From: Gammaproteobacteria bacterium
GTDB lineage: Bacteria > Pseudomonadota > Gammaproteobacteria > Pseudomonadales > Pseudohongiellaceae
DNA: 64,000 nucleotides
Direction: 5' to 3'
NCBI GenBank assembly: GCA_009844085.1
Contig: VYCF01000017.1
Location: forward strand, 1-64,000
In this document: piece by piece, positions 28,869-36,774 of the stretch
Numbering within the stretch: the stretch's first letter is position 1
How the letters are laid out: every line of letters starts with the position of its first letter
Made by a program: the position numbers and the translations under genes
Notes under the pieces: model-generated
What the model was told of the DNA's origin: nothing
What the model saw: only the letters and a program-made list of their open reading frames with translations
The model's database searches: none

Positions 28869-29047
28869 CAGGCCAGATTGGCCTTACGCGGATACTCGCG
28901 GCGGTCGGGAATCGGCAGTTCGATATTCTCCGACCCTGGAAGGGCGAGCAGTTCGGCTATGTTGCGCCGGTCTCCGCCATCGATGGAACGCCCATGCGAG
29001 CCTGCCGGGAACAGCAGCGCGAACCTGCGTGTATACTTCTCTCGCAA
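28868..29047 (-). pseudogene. C-terminal remnant of a probable antitoxin
   Basis: The frame ends IAELLALPGSENIELPIPDR then REYPRKANLA, with its TGA sharing one base with the ATG of the truncated VapC, the usual antitoxin-toxin coupling. No intact DNA-binding N-terminus or start is visible upstream. The antitoxin assignment rests mainly on this junction. Confidence 0.45.
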
Positions 29048-29132
29048 GCGTAGCGGACGACCGCGGCCGGAAGCGTGGAACCACTACGCACGAACAGGCA
29101 TAAGGTGGGAACTGAAGCGGAGGCGGCCGGCG

Positions 29133-29921
29133 ATGGATCAGGAAAGAACTGGGGGGCAGGAAAACGGGAAGGCCGGCTGCGACGCCGCGTTGCCGGAGCC
29201 CGCGCCGCCGCGCGGGCGAGTCCAGGGCGCGAAGCCGACAGTCCTGATGGTCAACGACGATCCTCGCACACTGCGCTTCGTGCGCCAGACGCTCCACGCG
29301 GAAGGCTACGCCGTGGTGGAGACCGGCGAACCCGGCAAGGTGGCCGAACTCATCCAGGCCGAGCGGCCGCGGCTGGCGCTGCTCGACCTCTTGCTGCCGG
29401 AAACCGACGGCATTGAGCTTATGGAGCGGATTCCGGAACTTTCGGACCTGCCGGTAATCTTCATCTCCGTCTACGGCCGCGACGAGACGATCGCGCGGGC
29501 GTTCGAGAAGGGCGCCGTCGACTACATCGTCAAGCCGTTCTCGCCGACTGAACTCGTCGCGCGGGTCGGCGCGGCCCTGCGCGGGCGCGTACCCGTGGAG
29601 CCGTTCGCGCTCGATGGGCTCGTCATCGACTACGAGCGCCGCCGCGTGACGGTCGAAGGCGAGGAAGTGACGCTTACGGCCACCGAGTACGAGTTGCTGC
29701 GCATTCTATCGGCCGAGGCGCCGCGGGTCGTAAGCACCGCTTCGCTGCTGCGGTGGGCGTGGAAAGGGGAATTCGATCCGAAACTGCGGTTCGATACGCA
29801 CCGCGTACGTACCTTCGTGCTCAAGTTGCGCCGCAAGCTCGGCGACAACGGTCCCAGGCCCCGGCTGATTCTCAACGAGTGGGGCGTCGGCTACCGCATG
29901 GGGGCGCCGGAGGGGGAGTGA
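29133..29921 (+). CDS. Orphan OmpR/PhoB-type response regulator
   Basis: 262 residues. The receiver domain (about 36-152) has acidic Asp42/Asp43, phosphoacceptor Asp85 (LALLDLLLPETDG), Ser112 and Lys134 (IVKPFSPTE). The C-terminal winged helix (about 160-258) includes LTATEYELLRILS and RVRTFVLKLRRKLGD, with the wing ILNEWGVGYRM. It binds DNA as a dimer when phosphorylated. ATG 29133 has GGAGG upstream. No histidine kinase is adjacent. A fragment of the same receiver type occurs at 16629-16743. Confidence 0.9.
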   Translation: MDQERTGGQENGKAGCDAALPEPAPPRGRVQGAKPTVLMVNDDPRTLRFVRQTLHAEGYAVVETGEPGKVAELIQAERPRLALLDLLLPETDGIELMERIPELSDLPVIFISVYGRDETIARAFEKGAVDYIVKPFSPTELVARVGAALRGRVPVEPFALDGLVIDYERRRVTVEGEEVTLTATEYELLRILSAEAPRVVSTASLLRWAWKGEFDPKLRFDTHRVRTFVLKLRRKLGDNGPRPRLILNEWGVGYRMGAPEGE

Positions 29922-29952
29922 TGTCCTGCCAACGGGCATGCACAAGCTGATT

Positions 29953-30039
29953 TGGTGCCCAGGAGAGGACTCGAACCTCCACGACCTTTCGATCACTAGC
30001 ACCTGAAGCTAGCGTGTCTACCAATTTCACCACCTGGGC
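29953..30039 (-). tRNA. tRNA-Leu (anticodon CAG)
   Basis: An 87-nt class II tRNA on the minus strand. The acceptor GCCCAGG pairs with CCTGGGC, then discriminator A and encoded CCA. GGTAGACACGCTAG and the loop CTTCAGGTG give anticodon CAG; a long variable arm (TGATCGAAAGGTCG) is present. It lies just upstream of rnr, as in many gammaproteobacteria, and marks one edge of the 14-30 kb accessory stretch. Confidence 0.95.
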
Positions 30040-30068
30040 AAGCGGGGCGCGCCGATTGTAACACCGAT

Positions 30069-30098
30069 GGGACACCCATGCGGGCCTGCATGTATAAT
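30069..30098 (+). promoter_or_regulatory. Promoter of rnr-rlmB
   Basis: TATAAT at 30093-30098 with GGGACA 18 nt upstream. The expected start of transcription (about 30105) is only about 8 nt before the rnr ATG, so the message would be nearly leaderless. This supports 30113 as the real start of the shortened RNase. Confidence 0.55.
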
Positions 30099-30112
30099 CC
30101 GCGCGCATCCGC

Positions 30113-31831
30113 ATGAATTCACCTTCCACAGCGCTTGACGACCTCCGCCCCGATCTCAGGGCCGCCATTGCCGGTCATGGGCTGCCCTTTGCCTGGCCCG
30201 AAGCCGCCCGCGGCGAGGCGCGGCGGCTCGGCGGCAAGGTCAAGCCCGCCGAGGTCGCGCAGCGGCGCGATTTGCGCGAACTGCCTTTCGTCACCATCGA
30301 CGGCGAGGACGCGAAGGATTTCGATGACGCGGTCTTTGCCCGTCGCGAGGATTCCGGCGACTGGACCCTGTTCGTGGCGATCGCCGATGTTTCCCACTAC
30401 GTGGCCGCGGGCGGCGCGCTCGATATGGAAGCGCGCGAACGGGGCACTTCGGCGTACTTCCCGGATTTTGTCGTTCCCATGTTGCCGGAAGAACTTTCGA
30501 ACGAATTGTGTTCGCTCAAGCCCCGGGTCGACCGGCTCGCTCTCGCCTGCGAAATACGTATCGCTTCCGATGGCGAGATGCTCGACTACAGCTTTCATGA
30601 AACGGTGATTCACTCCCGCGCCAGGCTCACCTACAACCAGGTCGCGGCCATGGCGTTGCCGGCAGGCGCCGCTGGTGGCCAGGTCAAACGCCAGGTCAAG
30701 CAAAAGACCCTGAAGCGTTACGAGGCTCTGCGCGGGCATCTCGACGATCTGCACGAGTTGTTCAAGGTGCTTCGAAAACACCGCGGCGATTCCGGCTCGA
30801 TCGAGTTCGAGACCGTGGAAACACGCATCGTGCTCGACAGCGACGGCGCCGTGCGCGACATCGTTACCATTCAGCGCAATGACGCTCATCGCCTGATCGA
30901 GGAATGCATGCTTTGCGCCAATGTGGCGGCGGCGCGCCTGTTGCAGGAGTCGGGTCTGCCGGCGCTTTATCGCGTCCACCAGGGACCGGACGAGGAAAAG
31001 CTCGCCGACCTGCGCGAATACCTGCGCGGCCTCGGGCTCACGCTCAAGGGGGGCGGCAAACCGCGACCCGCGGATTATCAGCGCCTGCTCGGCCAACTCG
31101 CCGGCCGGCCCGACCGCGAACTGTTGCAGACCCTGTTGATCCGTTCGCTTTCCCAGGCGGTCTATCAGCCGGAGAATATCGGCCATTTCGGCCTCAACTT
31201 CCCGGGATACGCGCATTTCACATCGCCGATTCGCCGCTATCCCGACTTGCTCGTGCATCGCGCAATTCGTTTCCTGATCCGCAACCGCGCCCGGAGAAAA
31301 ATCTATCCCTACAACAGCTTCGCCATGGAAGAACTCGGCGAGATCTGCTCCGCCGCGGAGCGCAGGGCCGACGCCGCCGGTTACCAATCGGTCAACTGGC
31401 TCAAATGCGAATACATGCGCGATCGTGTCGGTGACGAATTCGAAGGCATCGTCAGCGCCGTGACCGGTTTCGGCCTGTTCGTGCAGTTGAAGGACTTCCA
31501 TATCGATGGGCTCGTCCATATCAGCGCATTGGGCGATGATTACTACCATCACGATCCGGTGCAGCACTTGCTCGAAGGCGAACGCAAGCGGGTGATTTAC
31601 AGGCTCGGCGACCTGGTCACGGTTCAGGTGATCAGTGTGATACCTGAAGAGCAGAAGATCGAGTTGCGTCTGGCGCAGGCAGGCGAAGAGGCCGGCCATG
31701 GCGGGAACGGCAACAAAAAGAACCGCAACGGCAAGCGCGGCGGGCGGCGAAACGGTTTTCCAGGCCGCGGCGGAAAGCGGACTTCGCCCGGCGGCGCCCG
31801 CCGCGGCCCCGCAGGCCGCAGACGAAGATGA
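30113..31831 (+). CDS. rnr: RNase R/II-family exoribonuclease lacking N-terminal domains
   Basis: 572 residues against about 800 for RNase R. The protein begins just before the RNB domain (FVTIDGEDAKDFDDAV, catalytic Asp cluster within 63-72), so the helix-turn-helix and both cold-shock domains are absent. RNB (about 55-390), the S1 domain (VGDEFEGIVSAVTGFGLFVQ) and a Lys/Arg/Gly-rich tail remain. It should degrade RNA 3' to 5', but with altered substrate entry. Upstream DNA is tRNA-Leu, so the missing part is not hidden there. It overlaps rlmB by ATGA, the normal rnr-rlmB order. Confidence 0.88.
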   Translation: MNSPSTALDDLRPDLRAAIAGHGLPFAWPEAARGEARRLGGKVKPAEVAQRRDLRELPFVTIDGEDAKDFDDAVFARREDSGDWTLFVAIADVSHYVAAGGALDMEARERGTSAYFPDFVVPMLPEELSNELCSLKPRVDRLALACEIRIASDGEMLDYSFHETVIHSRARLTYNQVAAMALPAGAAGGQVKRQVKQKTLKRYEALRGHLDDLHELFKVLRKHRGDSGSIEFETVETRIVLDSDGAVRDIVTIQRNDAHRLIEECMLCANVAAARLLQESGLPALYRVHQGPDEEKLADLREYLRGLGLTLKGGGKPRPADYQRLLGQLAGRPDRELLQTLLIRSLSQAVYQPENIGHFGLNFPGYAHFTSPIRRYPDLLVHRAIRFLIRNRARRKIYPYNSFAMEELGEICSAAERRADAAGYQSVNWLKCEYMRDRVGDEFEGIVSAVTGFGLFVQLKDFHIDGLVHISALGDDYYHHDPVQHLLEGERKRVIYRLGDLVTVQVISVIPEEQKIELRLAQAGEEAGHGGNGNKKNRNGKRGGRRNGFPGRGGKRTSPGGARRGPAGRRRR

Positions 31832-32577
31832 GCGAGTCACTTCAGGTATACGGCCTGCACGCAGTCGCCGAGATTCTCGGCCGCAATCCGTCGGCGGTGA
31901 AGGAATTGCTGCTGCTGCGAGGAAGGAAGGACCGGCGCCTTGCGGCCATGCGCGAAAAGGCCGAGCGCATCGGCGTTCCCTGCCGCGAACTCGAACGGAG
32001 CGAACTCGACGCCCTGGCGTCCGGAAAGCACCAGGGAGTGATCGCCGTCGTCGGCGATGACGCGCCCGCGCCCTCTCTCGACGAACGCGGATTGCTTGAG
32101 TTGCTGGCAACGAGAGGAACCGAAGCCTTCCTGCTCATACTCGACTCGATCACCGACCCGCACAATCTCGGCGCCTGTCTGCGCAGCGCCGACGCCGCCG
32201 GGGTCGATGCCGTGGTCATTCCCGCCAACAAGTCCGTGCGGGTCAACGCCACCGTGCGCAAGACCGCCAGCGGCGCCGCCGAGACCGTTCCCGTGGTCAC
32301 GGTCACCAATCTCGCGCGTTTTCTCGACCGGCTCAAGCAGACTGGAATCTGGATTGCCGGCGCCGCAGAGGATGCCCCGGCCGCAATCTTCGATCAGGAT
32401 CTGACCGGACCCATCGCTCTCGTCCTCGGCTCGGAAGGCAAAGGCATCCGCCGCCTGGTGCGGGAAAAATGCGACTATCTGGTCGCCATCCCCATGGGCG
32501 GTTCATTGCGCAGCCTGAACGTTTCCGTGGCGGCCGGTATCTGCCTGTTCGAAGTCGTGCGCCAGCGCCGCGCATAG
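31828..32577 (+). CDS. rlmB: 23S rRNA (guanosine-2'-O-)-methyltransferase RlmB
   Basis: 249-residue SPOUT enzyme. The substrate-binding N-terminus ([15 protein letters not shown]) is followed by the TrmH core: [21 protein letters not shown] (motif 1), [14 protein letters not shown] (motif 2) and [22 protein letters not shown] (motif 3), which form the trefoil knot binding S-adenosylmethionine. It methylates G2251 of 23S rRNA in E. coli. It is coupled to rnr. Confidence 0.95.
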   Translation: MSESLQVYGLHAVAEILGRNPSAVKELLLLRGRKDRRLAAMREKAERIGVPCRELERSELDALASGKHQGVIAVVGDDAPAPSLDERGLLELLATRGTEAFLLILDSITDPHNLGACLRSADAAGVDAVVIPANKSVRVNATVRKTASGAAETVPVVTVTNLARFLDRLKQTGIWIAGAAEDAPAAIFDQDLTGPIALVLGSEGKGIRRLVREKCDYLVAIPMGGSLRSLNVSVAAGICLFEVVRQRRA

Positions 32578-32588
32578 CCCCGGCGCTA

Positions 32589-32617
32589 TTGCATCCTCGA
32601 TATGCTTTCACTAGAAT
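32589..32617 (+). promoter_or_regulatory. Promoter of the rpsF operon
   Basis: TTGCAT and TAGAAT are separated by 17 nt. The resulting leader of about 95 nt includes a GC-rich hairpin candidate (CCGCGCCGCGCGCTGG around 32675-32692) that could be an S6:S18 autoregulatory site, though I cannot confirm the characteristic bulge. Confidence 0.6.
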
Positions 32618-32717
32618 GCGCGGTCTTTACGCGGAGCAGTGCTTCGCGCCGCAGCAACTCCTTGCCTTACCACCGCGCCGCGCGCTGGTTGGAAGGCTGA
32701 AACCGAGAGGAGTCTTG

Positions 32718-33476
32718 ATGAGACACTACGAAGTCGTATTCCTGGTGCATCCCGACCAGTCCGCGCAAGTTCCCGGCATGGTCGAGCGCTACACGCAACT
32801 TATCGCCGACAGCGGCGGCACGGTCCATCGCATGGAGGACTGGGGCCGGCGTCAACTCGCCTATCCGATCAACAAGATTCACAAGGCGCATTACATCCTG
32901 ATGAACGTCGAATGCGGCCGGGAAGCGCTGCAGGAACTCGGCACGCTGTTCCGCTACAACGACGCGGTGATTCGCGACCTGTTCATAAAGAAGCAAGAAG
33001 CGATTACCGGCGAATCGCTCATCCTCAAGGGCGAGCGCGAGTCTCGCGAACGCAAGGCGAGAGCCGAACAGCGGCGCAAGCTGCGCGAACAGGAAGTCGC
33101 TGAACAGGAGGCCACGGAACAGGAAACGGCAAAGGCCGATGAAGAATCGGACGACGCGGAGGCGCCCGGACAGGAAGTAGCCGCCGAGGACGAGACAGCC
33201 GTGGAAGCGGAGCAGGAAGCGCAAGAGGAGCCGGCGGCCGCTGAAGATGCGGTCGAGGAAGCGCAGGAGTCTCCGGAAGAAGCGGAAGAGGCGCAGGCGT
33301 CCGAACCGGAAGAGCCCTCGGCAGAAGCAGAGGCAGGGGCAGAAGCAGAGGCAGGGGCAGAAGCAGAGGCCCCCGCCGAGACGGAAGAGAAGCCTGCCAA
33401 GAAGCCGGCGAAGAAAACGACCCGGAAAACCACGAAGAAAGCCGCGGAAGAATCCGCTGAGGAGACTGCAGAATGA
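32718..33476 (+). CDS. rpsF: 30S ribosomal protein S6 with long C-terminal extension
   Basis: 252 residues, about twice the usual 95-135. Residues 1-100 are canonical S6 ([32 protein letters not shown]). After a basic helix come about 90 residues rich in Glu and Ala, including a tandem EAEAG repeat, then a Lys-rich [20 protein letters not shown] tail. S6 binds S18 on the platform of the 30S subunit; the low-complexity tail probably protrudes. GAGAGGAG precedes ATG 32718, and the stop overlaps rpsR by ATGA. Confidence 0.96.
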   Translation: MRHYEVVFLVHPDQSAQVPGMVERYTQLIADSGGTVHRMEDWGRRQLAYPINKIHKAHYILMNVECGREALQELGTLFRYNDAVIRDLFIKKQEAITGESLILKGERESRERKARAEQRRKLREQEVAEQEATEQETAKADEESDDAEAPGQEVAAEDETAVEAEQEAQEEPAAAEDAVEEAQESPEEAEEAQASEPEEPSAEAEAGAEAEAGAEAEAPAETEEKPAKKPAKKTTRKTTKKAAEESAEETAE

Positions 33477-33703
33477 GTCGATATTTCCGGCGGCGCAAGT
33501 TTTGCAAATTTACCGCCGAGGGCACGAAGGAGATCGATTACAAGGATCTGGAAACCTTGAAAGCGTATATCTCCGAAACCGGGAAGATCATTCCCAGCCG
33601 CATAACCGGCACCAAGGCGCGCTATCAGCGCCAGTTGGCGACGGCGGTGAAGCGCGCGCGGTACCTGGCGCTGATTCCCTACACGGACGGCCACCAGGTA
33701 TAG
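33473..33703 (+). CDS. rpsR: 30S ribosomal protein S18
   Basis: 76 residues, normal length. [35 protein letters not shown] and [20 protein letters not shown] match the family. It forms a heterodimer with S6 on 16S rRNA and is translationally coupled to rpsF by ATGA. Confidence 0.98.
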   Translation: MSRYFRRRKFCKFTAEGTKEIDYKDLETLKAYISETGKIIPSRITGTKARYQRQLATAVKRARYLALIPYTDGHQV

Positions 33704-33709
33704 AAAACC

Positions 33710-34543
33710 ATGTTGCGCGGCCTTGCCGAATTCGTAATGGCAGGACGCAAACAGGCCGTGCTGGCTATCGTTCTGCTCGGCCTGCCGCCGCTGGTGAATC
33801 TGCTGACGCCCGCGCTGGTGGCGATGGTGGGAATGCGCAAGGGCATGACGGCGGGGTCGGCCATGTTGCTCTGGGCGTTGTTGCCGGCCGGCGTCTGGTT
33901 GCTGCTTTGGGGAAACTCGTTCCCGCTGCTGCTGTTGTTCGGCGTCTTCGTGCTCGCGGCCGTGTTGCGGGCCACGGAGTCCTGGCAGAATGTGCTGCTT
34001 GCGGGAATCGGCGTCGGCGCGATGTTCGAGTTTTATCTGCGCGCCCAGCCGGCCATGCTCGACCTGGTGTTCGAGCAACTGGAACTGTACGTCCGCGCCA
34101 ATAATCTGGAAGACGTGCAACTCGATGATGTGCGGGAGGTGATGACCACCTTCCTGGCCGCGTTCTACATGGCCCTGTCGGTTGCGTTGCTGATGCTGGG
34201 GCGGTCGATGCAGGCGATGTTGTACAACCCGGGCGGATTCCAGGAGGAATTTCATGCCTTGCGGATCGGTCAAACCACGACGCTTGTCCTGGTTGGCATG
34301 ATCCTGCTGGTCAACATCGTGGAAGGCCTGCCGGAGGCGTGGATTTTCTATCTGGCCGCGCCCTTCGCGTTCGCCGGGCTGGCCCTGGCTCACGCGCTGG
34401 TGGCCCGGAAGAGCGCTTCGGTCTTCTGGCTGGTAGCGATGTACATGTTGCTGATTTTCCCCACCATGATGTACCTGCTCATCCTGGTGGCGATCGTCGA
34501 CAGTTGGTATGACTTTCGCGCGCGCGTGCCGAAAAGCAGTTGA
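33710..34543 (+). CDS. DUF2232-like polytopic membrane protein
   Basis: 277 residues with about seven or eight hydrophobic helices (for example QAVLAIVLLGLPPLVNLL, MLLWALLPAGVWLLLWG, LVLVGMILLVNIVEG, MYMLLIFPTMMYLLILVAIV). A membrane protein of this kind between rpsR and rplI is common in gammaproteobacteria and is annotated as DUF2232 or YybS-like, function unknown. It starts 6 nt after rpsR and is clearly in the ribosomal operon. Confidence 0.85.
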   Translation: MLRGLAEFVMAGRKQAVLAIVLLGLPPLVNLLTPALVAMVGMRKGMTAGSAMLLWALLPAGVWLLLWGNSFPLLLLFGVFVLAAVLRATESWQNVLLAGIGVGAMFEFYLRAQPAMLDLVFEQLELYVRANNLEDVQLDDVREVMTTFLAAFYMALSVALLMLGRSMQAMLYNPGGFQEEFHALRIGQTTTLVLVGMILLVNIVEGLPEAWIFYLAAPFAFAGLALAHALVARKSASVFWLVAMYMLLIFPTMMYLLILVAIVDSWYDFRARVPKSS

Positions 34544-34572
34544 GCGAAGCGGAGTGAATTGAGGAATATGCA

Positions 34573-35178
34573 ATGAACATAATTCTGCTGGAAAAAATCG
34601 CCAAGCTCGGCGACATCGGCGAGGCTGTCAAGGTCAAGTCCGGCTACGCCCGGAACTTCCTGTTTCCACAGGGCAAGGCCGTCCCCGCGACCAAGGCGAA
34701 CCTGGAACAATTCGAGCAGCGCCGCGCGGAACTGCTCGCCGCGCACAACGAGAAGATCGCCCACGCCCAGACCCGGGCCGGGAAGCTGGCGGGAGTATCC
34801 ATAGCCATCGAAGTCAACGCCAGCGACGAAGGCCGCCTATTCGGTTCGGTCGCTGCCCGCGACGTCGCCGAAGCCGTCAACGAGAAGGCCGGCAGCGACC
34901 TCGCCAGATCCGAAGTGATCCTGCCCGGCGGCTCGATTCGCCAATGCGGCGACTACGAAGTCATCGCCGATCTCGGCTTCGAAGTGACCGCGACTTTCGC
35001 GCTATCGGTCATCAGCCGCGGGGCTCCGGTGCAGTTCGATGACGAAGAGGGCGAAGCCGAATCCGAACCCGAAGCGGCAGCCGAAGCATCGGCCGACGAA
35101 AGCGCCGAAATAGCAGCGGAAGCCCTCGCTGACGAACCCGAGACCGCCTCGGACGAAGAAGAAAAGCCGGCGGAGTAA
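34573..35178 (+). CDS. rplI: 50S ribosomal protein L9 with acidic C-terminal tail
   Basis: 201 residues against the usual 149. Residues 1-150 are standard L9: NIILLEKIAKLGDIGEAVKV, then SGYARNFLFPQGKA, the connecting helix and a C-terminal domain. Beyond residue 157 is a Glu/Ala/Asp tail (DDEEGEAESEPEAAAEASAD). Both S6 and L9 of this genome carry such tails. dnaB, normally next, lies 7.7 kb away because of an insertion. Confidence 0.97.
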   Translation: MNIILLEKIAKLGDIGEAVKVKSGYARNFLFPQGKAVPATKANLEQFEQRRAELLAAHNEKIAHAQTRAGKLAGVSIAIEVNASDEGRLFGSVAARDVAEAVNEKAGSDLARSEVILPGGSIRQCGDYEVIADLGFEVTATFALSVISRGAPVQFDDEEGEAESEPEAAAEASADESAEIAAEALADEPETASDEEEKPAE

Positions 35179-35181
35179 CCT

Positions 35182-35226
35182 GTAGGGGCTGGGCATGCCC
35201 AGCCCGCAATCGGACCAATCGCCTTC
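35182..35226. repeat. REP-like palindrome, second copy of MITE half
   Basis: It begins 3 nt after the rplI stop. GTAGGGG is followed by the 20-bp palindrome centred on GCATGC, then CGG-CAATCGCCTT-type sequence, matching 28685-28728 closely. Only this half of the element is present, without the terminal inverted repeats. It could also protect or end the rplI message. Confidence 0.7.
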
Positions 35227-35258
35227 TTGAGGACAATTTTTTACTGATTTACCAGCCG

Positions 35259-35281
35259 TTGCGTCCAAATGTGACGCAACA
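35259..35281. repeat. Stem-loop upstream of small cysteine-rich gene
   Basis: GTTGCGTC-N7-GACGCAAC is a perfect 8-bp inverted repeat, 59 bp before the next start. It may be an operator or a transcript structure. Confidence 0.4.
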
Positions 35282-35339
35282 GGCGTGTAGCTTGAGGGAT
35301 AAGCAAATTCCCGACGAAGTTCCACGAGGTAAAGTCAGC

Positions 35340-35594
35340 ATGAAACAACACTCCAAAGTCGCTGCTAAATATGGCGACGGATCGAAGAAATACTTGGCCG
35401 TTTGCGGCAAATGGATTGACAAAAAGGCCTTCAAGCGCGTACCAACCTGCAAGAAGTGCCTCGATCCTTTCAAATGCGACCGCCAAGTCCTCTGCCTTAA
35501 GTCGGCAAGGAATCCCGAAGCAAACGAGGTTCCTGGAGAAATCGAGTCCGCGAAGGCCGAGAAGCTGCTGGCGGACTTGCTCATCGCCGCTTGA
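35340..35594 (+). CDS. Small cysteine-containing hypothetical protein
   Basis: 84 residues, basic. KYLAVCGKWIDKKAFKRVPT is followed by CKKCLDPFKCDRQVLCLKSA, giving five Cys in about 35 residues and suggesting a small zinc site (CxxC plus two more). GAGGTAA precedes ATG 35340. It is the first gene of the insertion between rplI and dnaB, and converges on the WYL regulator. The family is not recognised. Confidence 0.55.
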   Translation: MKQHSKVAAKYGDGSKKYLAVCGKWIDKKAFKRVPTCKKCLDPFKCDRQVLCLKSARNPEANEVPGEIESAKAEKLLADLLIAA

Positions 35595-35671
35595 TCGCGA
35601 AGTTATATGGTTCAGCGTAAAGGTCGAGATTATCCGGGTTACGGGAGACTGCAAAGACCAGATTCATCCGG

Positions 35672-36697
35672 TTAGTCGTCCCGATGATGATTCGCCAAGG
35701 TATCGCACATCCGCGTCATCTGCTCACGCAACTTTGCCGGCTTCAGGATTTGCACGCTCTCGCCCCAAGTCACCAAGTGCCAGCACATCTCGTTCAGGCC
35801 GCCTGCCTTGAAGCGCACGGTGACCGTGCCGTTTTCATGCCGTTCGATGGACTGATCCGGGTGGAACTGGAACGAAGCCGCATCTTTCGCCGCGACTTTG
35901 TTGAAAAGCAATTCGACCTCCACGGGCTCGTCTTGGAATGTGCCAAACGAGCGACGTGCGAAGTCTTGCAGATCGAAATCAGGGTCGCATTCAAACACAT
36001 TTCCGGTGAGGCGGACTTCACTTATATTGCTGATTCGCCATAGGCGAGTATCCGCATATCCGCTGTGCTTTCCGACCAGGAAGGGGCGGTTTCCGTATAG
36101 AAGACCGTACGGTTCGACTTTCTGTGTACTCCTTTTGCCAGAATGTCGCCCGGAATAGGAAAATTTGATCGTGCGACCACCAAGAATCGCCTCGCGCAAC
36201 AGCGAAAGCAGGGCCGGGTCGATCGGCTGCCGCGGGCCGGGACGCATCGCCAGACCTTCGGCCTGCACCAGCGTTTCCAGGTCGGAATCGATGTTTGCAA
36301 GGCTTTCCGGGCGTTGCATGGCGCGCAATTTTGTTTCGACATCCGACAGACTGGTGGCGAGATTGCCGAGGCCTGATTGACGCAAAGCCGAGATTGCCGT
36401 TGCGAGAGAGGCAAGATTATCGGCCGTTATGGGAACAAGCCTGCGCAAGGCGTTGGACTCCAGCCGCCAGTGCAATTTATTGTCCCCGGCGGGAACGGTT
36501 TCGAGGCCCGCAAACGCCCATTCCACTGTATTGCGCATGCGCTCGGCGGTCCGTCGGCTGACCGACAGTTCCTCTTGTATCTCATCGATGGTCATGCCGC
36601 CACGCGCGGCTTGCAGGCGAATCGCAAGATCCAGAACGTCTTTTACCCGTTCGTAGCGAATTGTCGATTTCTTCTCTTGCATCTCCGAAGTCTCCAT
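35672..36697 (-). CDS. WYL-domain transcriptional regulator
   Basis: 341 residues. An N-terminal winged helix (VKDVLDLAIRLQAARGGMTI, EELSVSRRTAERMRNTVEWA) is followed by a WYL domain: TIKFSYSG, then VEPYGLLYGNRPFLVG and DTRLWRISNISEV. Here PFLVG stands at the WYL signature. A C-terminal WCX-like extension follows. WYL proteins sense nucleic acid or nucleotide ligands and often control defence loci. It lies 77 nt downstream of the AAA+ ATPase gene on the same strand. Confidence 0.9.
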   Translation of the reverse strand: METSEMQEKKSTIRYERVKDVLDLAIRLQAARGGMTIDEIQEELSVSRRTAERMRNTVEWAFAGLETVPAGDNKLHWRLESNALRRLVPITADNLASLATAISALRQSGLGNLATSLSDVETKLRAMQRPESLANIDSDLETLVQAEGLAMRPGPRQPIDPALLSLLREAILGGRTIKFSYSGRHSGKRSTQKVEPYGLLYGNRPFLVGKHSGYADTRLWRISNISEVRLTGNVFECDPDFDLQDFARRSFGTFQDEPVEVELLFNKVAAKDAASFQFHPDQSIERHENGTVTVRFKAGGLNEMCWHLVTWGESVQILKPAKLREQMTRMCDTLANHHRDD

Positions 36698-36730
36698 TTA
36701 TCGCAAGGGCAGCAGCGGAACTATACCCGC

Positions 36731-36753
36731 ACCGGGAGCATCCGGCTCCCGGT
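36731..36753 (-). promoter_or_regulatory. Stem-loop between the ATPase and WYL genes
   Basis: ACCGGGAGC-N5-GCTCCCGGT is a perfect 9-bp inverted repeat in the 77-nt gap. It has no T-run. It could attenuate read-through into the regulator, or be the regulator's own binding site. Confidence 0.45.
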
Positions 36754-36774
36754 ACGTTACTGCTCCCTGCGCCG

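Noticed and set aside
29953-30039. tRNA-Leu as attL of an integrated island
   Set aside because: No integrase and no second copy of the tRNA 3' end was found within the window.
33320-33380. DNA tandem repeat in rpsF as a phase-variable locus
   Set aside because: The EAEAG units are in multiples of three bases and would change only tail length; only about two to three units are seen.
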